DNA of 64,000 bases, taken from NCBI RefSeq assembly GCF_001632365.1, contig NW_024468525.1:398076-462075 (forward strand). Reading direction: 5' to 3'. The DNA comes from Laetiporus sulphureus 93-53 (Eukaryota > Basidiomycota > Agaricomycetes > Polyporales > Laetiporaceae). Each line of letters opens with the position of its first letter. Position 1 is the first letter of the stretch. The notes under the pieces are model-generated. The model saw only the letters and a list, made by a program, of their open reading frames with translations. It was not told where the DNA came from and ran no database searches. Both the position numbers and the translations under genes were made by a program. This document shows positions 44,211 to 51,909 of this stretch, in pieces.

Positions 44211-45502
44211 ATGCTCGTAGGGCTATGGCAGAATAGGCTCGCTCTGTTAGCGATATTTGCCTCCGTCATCGTGCAATGTGCTGTACCTGTCTCCGCTGCG
44301 GTCCCCTCTCTCCAGTATTTCAGGTGAGCTCCGGAGCCACTGTGTCATCCATTACACGGACACTCATTGTAAGAATTGCGAGCAGAAATAATAACGGCGA
44401 GGTGAAACGTCCGTCGGTCCTCAGCTGTCTGCGTCCCCGCTCGTGAATATCTCACCTGCACGTCTTGCAATCTTCTCAGACATCGTTCATGACCGATCCG
44501 AGACCTACGATGATGCAATACCAGTGCAGCCATCCACCCTGACTGAGACTCTGCACGAAGACCTGATCACCTTTTCTGAAGTCTTGGATGAGTATTCTGG
44601 GGACGACGCGAACACCTTGGAGTTCGTGTTCCCAATGAACTTCTGGGAGCGGGCGGTCGCGCTGGGCAGCCGTGCGCAGCAGTATGCAGAGCACCTCGTG
44701 GCAACTGCCATCGCTCAGCATGACGCTGCACTCGGAGCGCGGCTGCTTCGTATACGTTCGGCGATGAACCAGCTCGTCGTTCACGCGAACGCGCTAGAAC
44801 GCGATTTAAACACGGCGGCTGCGGAGAATTATGAGAGCATGGAATTCATTTCCGAGAGCCTCGAAGATATCCTGGCGCGACTGTTCGAAGAATTGAAGAA
44901 AATGTTCCCGCCTCCGGACCAAGCTCCGCACCACAAAAAACGACTGAAGCATGTCGATATAGCATTGAAGAAGGCGGAGGAGGCGATCATAGCGTTTGGC
45001 ATGCAGCATGGCATCTCAGAAGAGGCTATGCGGGTGCACATGGAAAACATTCGCCCGCTCCTTGAACAGGTTGTCGTCGAGATCGGTGAGTGTTGGACAT
45101 GATCGTGCGATCTGCACAGTCACTCATTTCATACGTTGCAGGCGATCTGATTGAGGAACATCCCATCCTGGCCGAGACACTACTCGGAATTGGTGTCTTT
45201 ATGATCATACCCGCATCGCTTATTCTGCGCCCTCTTCTCGGCGTGCTCGGTTTTGGACCATATGGACCGATCGAAGGTGAGCCTTACGCATATATCGACG
45301 CTGCATGTCAGTTGTGTTGAGGCCATAGTCAGGTTCCGCTGCAGCATGGGCACAGCGAGTGTTTATCGGTGCGCAAATCAAGGTAGGCACCTGGTTTGAA
45401 CACCTCCAAAAGGCAGGACTGCTGGAGGCTATCCCGAAAAGCATCTGGGAGACTATCAAGGATCTGTTCCAGCGCTTCATGCAATGGGCGTTTCATCGTT
45501 AA
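44211..45502 (+). CDS. Ifi-6-16/ISG12-like protein with signal peptide, array gene 1
   Basis: Five exons (44211-44323, 44386-44408, 44480-45085, 45142-45276, 45333-45502) give 348 aa. The N terminus LALLAIFASVIVQCAVPVSA is a signal sequence. A helical, Ala/Glu-rich domain of about 210 residues follows, with MNFWERAVALGSRAQQYAEH and MFPPPDQAPHHKKRLKHVD. The end has a membrane-like span VFMIIPASLILRPLLGVLGF and GFGPYGPIEGSAAAWAQRVF IGAQIKVGTWFEHLQKAG. That GFGPxGPxxGSxAAxxQ...G(S/T)xFxxLQxAG pattern is how I recognise the Ifi-6-16/ISG12 fold. It differs from genes 2 and 3 by a shorter C terminus (no Gly-rich tail) and by a shifted acceptor before exon 3. The function is unknown. Interferon-induced relatives act on mitochondrial membranes and cell death in animals. 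Confidence 0.75.
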
Positions 45503-45803
45503 CAGATGAGTAGTCGTCTGAGATCCGTCGTCATTGCATGACTTTATAATATTATGCATATCCGTGCGCCATTTTTCGAGGTATTCCTTCATCATTACTG
45601 GAGTATGTTGTACTTATAGATTTATCCTGGGCATCAATATGAGCAGTTTTATAGATGACCGCGTGTCCCATATGGATCATAGATGTTTCAATGTATAATA
45701 TGTTGGTTCGAGACGCCAAATCGTCTCTTAAGAGTGCAGATCTATGCATGCCCGAGTCGTATGACTACGCATAAGGTTCTGTCACGCCGGGGCGCTTCTG
45801 GAT

Positions 45804-45812
45804 CATATAATA
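45804..45812 (+). promoter_or_regulatory. TATA-like element of array gene 2
   Basis: CATATAATA lies 83 nt before the ATG. It is followed by the same GGTTGTGACGACGAGTTTA that follows the element in unit B. Confidence 0.5.
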
Positions 45813-45886
45813 GGTTGTGACGACGAGTTTAGCCGAGCTTTCTCTTTCCTCTTCCGCTCATCGTCGACTGCGGCGCTCTCGTTACA

Positions 45887-47218
45887 ATGCAGTTCAATGC
45901 CTTGCGCGGCGTGCTCGCCGTGTTCGCTCTCGGCGCATTCACGTTTGTGTCTGTCGCAACTCCAGTCGCTGCGGCAGTGCCTTCGCTCCGCTCCGCAAAG
46001 TATGTCCTTATTGAATTTTGATCTTGACTGGGCGAGCCATCTGAAACGATTGAGCACAGGGCAATTTTCGAAGATGTGAAGGGTCCGTTCACGTGGAACA
46101 GTCTAGCTGGCATCACTATCGTTGACTGTCTCTGACGTATTTTTGTGCAGTCTTCAAGAATCTGGTATACAACAAACCGGAGAAGGATGTCAACGAAGCG
46201 TCTGACCGATCAGCTAACGTCGGGGAGCTTGTGCAAGAAAAGGTTGATGTCGCATTCGTCGATGACACAGACGACGAATATGTCGACCTCACCGACAAGT
46301 TATTCAATCTGGCATTCCCGATGAGTTTCTGGGAAGATCTCATGAAGCTGGGCGGACGCGCGAAGCAATATTCCGAGTACCTGATGAGCACAGTGAAGGC
46401 CGAAAATGACGCTGCCGTCGGGTACAAGCTGCACCGCATGCGATCGGCCGTGGGGCAGCTCGTTCTTGACGCTGGCGCATTGAGGCGCGACGTAGAGGCG
46501 TCTGCTTACAGAGTACATGGGGAGAGTATGGAAGATATCGGAAAGAAACTGGACTCGCTTATGGCGGAGCTCTTCGAGCAATTGAAGGTCATGTTCCCGC
46601 CGCCTGACCATGCGCCTGGCCATCTGGAAAGAAAGGAGAAAGTCGACGCAGCGCTGGGCAAGCTCGAAGAAGCCCTCATTCACTTTGGCGTCCAGTGCGG
46701 TGTCTCGGAGGAGAGTATGCGTGCGCATACAGCCAACATCATCCGGACCATCGAAGTTATTGCCATAACCACTGGTGAGTTGCCACTCCTTATTGCTGTT
46801 TGGCGCGTTAGGTAACATGACCATCGTGCTAACAGGCGACCTCATGGAGCAACACCCGCATCTTACTGACACGGTCGTGGCCATCGTCGTCTTCATGATT
46901 GTCCCGGAGGAGTTGATTCTCCGGCCCATTCTGAGCGTCCTAGGCTTCGGACCCTCAGGACCGATCAAAGGTGAGCTTCCATATACACGCGTCCCGTGAG
47001 AACCAGGTTCAGCCTGTATTGTGCCAGGGTCTGCCGCTGCTTGGGCGCAGCGTGTGTTCTTCGGAGCAGAGGTCAAGGCGGGAAGCTGGTTCGCGCACCT
47101 GCAGGAGGCTGGCATGGTATCCAAAATACCGCAAAGAGTCAAGAAAGGACTTTGGGCTGGCATTATTGGCGCCATCGGTGGAGCCGGTGCCATCGGGCAT
47201 TCATGCTTTGGCCGCTGA
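45887..47218 (+). CDS. Ifi-6-16/ISG12-like protein with signal peptide, array gene 2
   Basis: Exons 45887-45999, 46060-46082, 46151-46774, 46836-46970 and 47028-47218 sum to exactly 362 codons. The signal sequence is VLAVFALGAFTFVSVATPVA. The 23-nt microexon encodes AIFEDVK. The helical middle contains FPMSFWEDLMKLGGRAKQYS, LHRMRSAVGQLVLDAGALRR and MFPPPDHAPGHLERKEKVD. The C terminus has FMIVPEELILRPILSVLGFG, GPSGPIKGSAAAWAQRVFFG AEVKAGSWFAHLQEAG and a Gly-rich hydrophobic end WAGIIGAIGGAGAIGHS. The ATG choice is set by the signal peptide and by the equal 113-nt first exon in all three genes. Exons 3-5 are almost identical to array gene 3 (365 bp with no difference), pointing to gene conversion. 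The protein is predicted secretory or membrane-inserted; the function is unknown. Confidence 0.8.
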
Positions 47219-47375
47219 ACATACGTTCCCTTAGTCACCTGTTACGTAGAGTCTGTCTGACCCGACCTAGCTCGCTACGCGTATGTTTTAGCAATTCGTG
47301 TAAATGATCTGATAAAGTCTTAACACTTCCTATCTGTGTTCGTAGTTCTCGTGAACACATGACGAAAGAATCGAT

Positions 47376-47711
47376 ATGGATGTGTCAGCGGTTACTCAAG
47401 AGCTCGATAATTCAACGTATCCAAAGCTACATCGGGAAGGTGTACAGACTGTCCAATGTTCCGCTGTTCCGAAACAAAACCATTCCCAGCAAGTTGTGCT
47501 TATCAAGCTGCATGTTCACGAGACGGGGCTACTGTGGAGCACTTCCTCTCACCGCCGAGGAGGTGACTCTGAGATATCTGCATGTATAGCGCATCTGCGT
47601 GAGATAGGCGAGGAGCCTGTGAAATTTCGTCTGGCACAACGCTATGCTCTGTGGAGGTATAGGAACCCAAATCAATGGAGAATAGAATGCGGCACGACAG
47701 TGCGTAGGTGA
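47376..47711 (+). CDS. unknown 111-codon ORF downstream of array gene 2
   Basis: This frame opens MDVSAVTQELDNSTYPKLHR and ends at TAG after a possible donor (CGTAG|GTGAG). Its copy in unit B keeps the reading frame over the second half: KLHVHETGLLWSTSSHRRGG here against KLLVHETDLVWSTYSHWRGG there, and EPVKFRLAQRYALWRYR against GPVKFRLARGYALWRYR. Such conservation of the protein reading suggests it is, or recently was, coding. I do not recognise the family. A 3' exon is possible. It may be a fragment of a larger gene captured in the repeat. Confidence 0.4.
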   Translation: MDVSAVTQELDNSTYPKLHREGVQTVQCSAVPKQNHSQQVVLIKLHVHETGLLWSTSSHRRGGDSEISACIAHLREIGEEPVKFRLAQRYALWRYRNPNQWRIECGTTVRR

Positions 47712-48997
47712 GTCTGTAGGTAGTGAGAGGAATCCGGCCGGCCACTTGTCTCATTCCAGTATTCCGAAGCTCTAGCCCCAGAGAGCCTGGCGGTGATGGT
47801 GCGGTTGAAAAGAAACAATCAGGATATGCCTCGCGTTTGATGACTCGAACACTGAGCAATTACACGTTTAATCATTAATGATAGCTCGTTCTGTCCGTTT
47901 AAATGGTCGAACGTTCGAATGTTGACGTTCACCATCCAACAGTATTGTTCGATGATAGGCATACAATGTGGCTTATGATTTGAATTTGATGCGTATTGGT
48001 CCTGGTTGGTCCAGGAGCGACTCGGAGTCATGATCGGATCTCGATGATCGAGACATAGCTAGGCTGCTCTTGAGCGCTCCGAGCTCGTCAACAAGGACGA
48101 GTGATGGCTTTTGTTCAACAATGTCTGTCGATGGCGAGGATGTTTAAAAAAAAAAGTGGCTGAAGACATCAATGTGACTGCTCATATTCACACGATCTCC
48201 GCTGCGTTCCGTTTATCTGCAGGTAGTATGTTAAACGTTGCACAGCCTCAGGCTGCGTGCGGCTCGTCAACCTCAACTCTGGAGATGTTCCCGTGCAAGG
48301 CACAAAGTAGAACAATTCAATCTAAAGCTTGCGCCACGTGCTGCGCCAACGAACATAGCCACAGTTCTCTTACCAAGTTGTTGTTGCCGACTTCTCATGA
48401 CTTCGATCGGGGCCAATCACGTTTGTTCTTTCCCACTCGAGATATTCGTACCTGGCAACTAATTCGTACGCATGAACTCTTGCCTTCATGATGTACTTCA
48501 GAGGATATGCTGTGAGTCTATAGTCAAGTGATGATTGATATCAGAAGAAGAACAGGCACTGAGCCTTCGCTCCAGGTTTTCAAATAATCGATGGTCTGCG
48601 GCATTGCTCTGCTGTGAATGAATAAGCTGCTGTGGAGGATTCTCGTAAAGAATTTCTCCGGTTTGAGCGATGTCATTTTCACCTATGATTCAGGACTTCG
48701 ATCCCACGTCACTTTGAAAGCAGTTGATGGAGCGGCTTTGAAGCTCTTGTCTTCCCTGATAAATGTTCGCTTTCTGACGGTCCCTCTCTCCCCCTGCCGC
48801 GTCTATTGCTTTCCGACTATTATAGATGTTTGCATGCCCCATATGGCTTGTAGATCTTCAAAAGGGGGTGCCATATGTTGATCCGAGACGCCAAACGCTC
48901 TAACAAGACGTATCTGTCACTTAAGAGGCGGATCTATGCATACCTCCTCGTATGTCTACTATAAGGTTCTGTCACAAGGCGCTTCTTGATTGATGGC

Positions 48998-49006
48998 CAT
49001 ATAATA
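48998..49006 (+). promoter_or_regulatory. TATA-like element of array gene 3
   Basis: CATATAATA lies 83 nt before the ATG, the same spacing as in unit A. Confidence 0.5.
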
Positions 49007-49080
49007 GGTTGTGACGACGAGTTTAACCTCACTTCCTCTTTCCTCTTCCACTCATCGTCGACTGCAGTGCTCTCATTACA

Positions 49081-50418
49081 ATGCAGTTTGGTACCTTGCG
49101 CGGCGTGCTCGCCGTGTTCGCTCTCGGCGCGTTCACGTTTGTGTTTGTCGCAACTCCAGTCGCCGCGGCAGTCCCTTCGCTCCATCAAGCGAAGTACGCA
49201 CCTGTCATATTCTCATGTTGACTGTGCGAGCCATCTGAAACGCTTGAGCTCAGAGTAATTGTCGAAGATGTGAAGGGTCCGTTCACGTGGAACAGTCTAG
49301 CTGGCATCACTATCGTTGACTGTCTCTGACGTATATTTGTGCAGTCTTCAAGAATCTTGTATACAACAAACCGAAAAAGGATGTCAACGAAGCGTCGGAC
49401 CGATCGACTAACGTCGGGGAGCTTGTGCAAGAAAAGGCCGATGTCGCATTCGTCGATGACACAGACGTCGAATATGTCGAACCTACTAGTACGGACAAAC
49501 TGTTCAATCTGGCATACCCGATGAGTTTCTTGCAAGATCTCATGAAGCTGGGCGAAGACGTGAAGCAACACGCCGAGCACCTGATGAACAAAGTGAAGGC
49601 CGAAAATGACGCTGCCGTCGGGTACAAGCTGCACCGCATGCGATCGGCCGTGGGGCAGCTCGTTCTTGACGCTGGCGCATTGAGGCGCGACGTAGAGGCG
49701 TCTGCTTACAGAGTACATGGGGAGAGTATGGAAGATATCGGAAAGAAACTGGACTCGCTTATGGCGGAGCTCTTCGAGCAATTGAAGGTCATGTTCCCGC
49801 CGCCTGACCATGCGCCTGGCCATCTGGAAAGAAAGGAGAAAGTCGACGCAGCGCTGGGCAAGCTCGAAGAAGCCCTCATTCACTTTGGCGTCCAGTGCGG
49901 TGTCTCGGAGGAGAGTATGCGTGCGCATACAGCCAACATCATCCGGACCATCGAAGATATTGCCATAACCACTGGTGAGTTGCCACTCCTAATTGCTGTT
50001 TGGCGCGTTAGGTAACATGACCATCGTGCTAACAGGCGACCTCATGGAGCAACACCCGCATCTTACTGACACGGTCGTGGCCATCGTCGTCTTCATGATT
50101 GTCCCGGAGGAGTTGATTCTCCGGCCCATTCTGAGCGTCCTAGGCTTCGGACCCTCAGGACCGATCAAAGGTGAGCTTCCATATACACGCGTCCCGTGAG
50201 AACCAGGTTTAGCCTGTATTGTGCCAGGGTCTGCCGCTGCTTGGGCACAGCGAGTGTTCTTCGGAGCGGAGGTCAAGGCGGGAAGCTGGTTCGCGCACCT
50301 GCAGGAGGCTGGCATGGTATCCAAGATACCGGAAAGCGTCAAGAAAGGACTTTGGGCTGGCATTATTGGCGTCATCGGTGGAGCCAATGCCATCGGGCAT
50401 TCGTTCTTTGACATCTGA
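49081..50418 (+). CDS. Ifi-6-16/ISG12-like protein with signal peptide, array gene 3
   Basis: Exons 49081-49193, 49254-49276 (23-nt microexon), 49345-49974, 50036-50170 and 50228-50418 sum to exactly 364 codons. The signal sequence is VLAVFALGAFTFVFVATPVA. It matches gene 2 except for a diverged patch at VEYVEPTSTDKLFNLAYPMS FLQDLMKLGEDVKQHAEHLM, which carries a two-codon insertion. Scattered changes also occur near the C terminus (ESVKKGLWAGIIGVIGGANA IGHSFFDI). The Ifi-6-16-like core GFGPSGPIKGSAAAWAQRVF FGAEVKAGSWFAHLQEAG is intact. Even the intron after exon 3 is nearly identical to that of gene 2, so homogenisation rather than protein constraint explains the likeness. The function is unknown. 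By signal peptide and hydrophobic core it probably inserts in or crosses a membrane. Confidence 0.8.
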
Positions 50419-50570
50419 ATATACGTTCCCCTTGGTCACCTGTTATGTAGAGGCTGTCTGGCTTGAGCTAGCTTGCTACGCGTATGTTATAGCAATCCGT
50501 GTAAATGAACTCATAAAGTCTTCTCTTCTCCTATCTGTGTTCGTGATTTTCATGAATACATGACGAAAGA

Positions 50571-50941
50571 ATGGACTCGGATACGGATGCGTCAGCGGTT
50601 ACTCAAGGGCTCGCGTTTCCAAAGCTACATCGGGAAGGTGTACAGCCTGACTGTGCCCGATGTTCTGATGTTCCGCTGTTCCGAAACAAAAGCATTCCCC
50701 GACAAAGTTGTGCAGCGTATTTGTCAAGCTGCTTGTTCACGAGACGGACCTAGTGTGGAGCACTTACTCTCACTGGCGAGGAGGCGAATCCTGGAGATCT
50801 GCGTGTATGGCAGATTTGCGTGAGATCGACCAGGGGCCTGTGAAATTTCGTCTGGCACGAGGTTATGCTCTGTGGAGGTACCGAGAAGATGTATGGGAAC
50901 CCAAAACAATAGAGAATCAGGATTCGCTACAGTACATTTAA
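50571..50941 (+). pseudogene. frameshifted unit-B copy of the 47376 ORF
   Basis: The first half reads MDSDTDASAVTQGLAFPKLH REGVQ in one frame. After small insertions around 50650-50715 the conserved part (KLLVHETDLVWSTYSHWRGG, DQGPVKFRLARGYALWRYRE) continues in another frame to a stop at 50941. A short intron could bridge the two, but no good donor/acceptor pair was found. It is therefore either a broken copy or a gene whose 5' part I cannot resolve. Confidence 0.4.
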
Positions 50942-51099
50942 TAAAAACATTGAACAATTACATGAATAATTCTTTGTCGGTTGAGATGTTCGAACACTTG
51001 AATTGGCGTTTACCATCCAACAGTGTTGTTTAATGATAGGCATATATTGGTTGTGATCTGAATTTGATGCATATTGGTCCTGGTTGGTCCCGGAGCGGG

Positions 51100-51507
51100 T
51101 CATGATCGGATCTCGATGATCGAGACATCCGCTAGGCTTGAGTGATCCGAGCCACCGATGTCAACAAGGACGAGTGATAGCTTTTGTTCGACAATGTCGA
51201 TCCATGGCGAGTATTGTTCTATAAAAATGCGGCTGAAAACATCAACGTGACTGCTCATGTCCACACGGACCTCCGCTGCGTTCCGTTTATCTGCAAATAG
51301 TTTATTAAACGTTGCATAGCCTGCGTACGGCCCGTTAACATTGGAGATGGCCTCGTGCAAGGCACAATATAATCTGAAGCTTGCACAACATGCTGCGCTG
51401 GTAAACGTAGCCACAGTTCTCTTACCAAGCTGCTGTGCCGACTTCTCATGACTTCGGTCGGGCCAATCACGTTTGTTCTTTCCCCTTAAGATATCAGTGG
51501 AAGTCAA
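51100..51507 (-). CDS. unknown 135-codon ORF in unit B, decayed in unit A
   Basis: The frame ends VEQKLSLVLVDIGGSDHSSL..VSIIEIRS and includes KRNAAEVRVDMSSHVDVFSR IFIEQYSPWIDIV. The matching stretch in unit A (about 48010-48440) is interrupted by stops and by a ten-base A run at 48144-48153 (T run in the coding sense). No family is recognised. The start is unclear and the 5' part may be intronic. It may equally be non-coding. Confidence 0.3.
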   Translation of the reverse strand: MTSTDILRGKNKRDWPDRSHEKSAQQLGKRTVATFTSAACCASFRLYCALHEAISNVNGPYAGYATFNKLFADKRNAAEVRVDMSSHVDVFSRIFIEQYSPWIDIVEQKLSLVLVDIGGSDHSSLADVSIIEIRS

Positions 51508-51909
51508 TCTGGATGCATGAACATTCTAATTTCTATGGTTTGTTTTGGGGGGACATGCTCTGACTTAAACTTCCAATTGTGAGACGGTTGAGTCATGGTC
51601 TATTCCAGGAGGGGCTCGGGGATTGAACTCCGGCCCTAGGTTTCTAAATGATCGATGGTACGCGGCCTTGCTCTTCTGTGAATGAATAAGCTGCTGTGGG
51701 AGAGTTTTGCTAATAATGTCTCCGGTTTGAGCGATGTGATTTGTTCCTTACCTGGTGACTGACTTCGACGGCACGTCACTTTAAAAGCAATTGATGGAGC
51801 GGTATTAAAGCTCTCGTCTTCCTTGATAAATGTTCGCTTTCTGACGACCCCTCTCGCGCCTGCTCTTTCTTCACGGTCCTGAAATCATTTTTGTCTTTCG
51901 TCTTCCGGC

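Larger units (their letters stand above)
45685..48850. repeat. direct repeat unit A, about 3.2 kb
   Basis: Unit A starts near CGAGACGCCAAAxCG and matches unit B (from about 48860) at an offset of about 3200 bp. Likeness runs through promoter, array gene 2 and its 3' flank, the small ORF at 47376 and the minus-strand ORF relic. It also covers a final block around 48610-48790 (AATGAATAAGCTGCTGTGG; TTGATGGAGCGG; GATAAATGTTCGCTTTCTGA). Identity varies from complete over 365 bp to patchy with indels. Confidence 0.85.
48860..51860. repeat. direct repeat unit B
   Basis: This is the second copy of the 3.2-kb unit. It ends at about 51860 (GATAAATGTTCGCTTTCTGACGACCC), some 50 bp before the ATG of the first MFS gene. 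The last 250 bp of the unit therefore serve as the MFS upstream region here, while in unit A the same block runs into unit B instead. Confidence 0.85.

Noticed and set aside
46300..47238. 312-codon frame antisense to array gene 2
   Set aside because: It is a shadow of the conserved sense exons, ignores their splice sites and has the same open frame only because of GC-biased codons. Its unit B counterpart (49185-49928) is likewise explained.
51600..51660. tRNA-like GGGATTGAACTCCGGCCC
   Set aside because: The B-box resemblance is partial, no acceptor or anticodon stem can be folded, and the homologous site in the other repeat unit lacks it.
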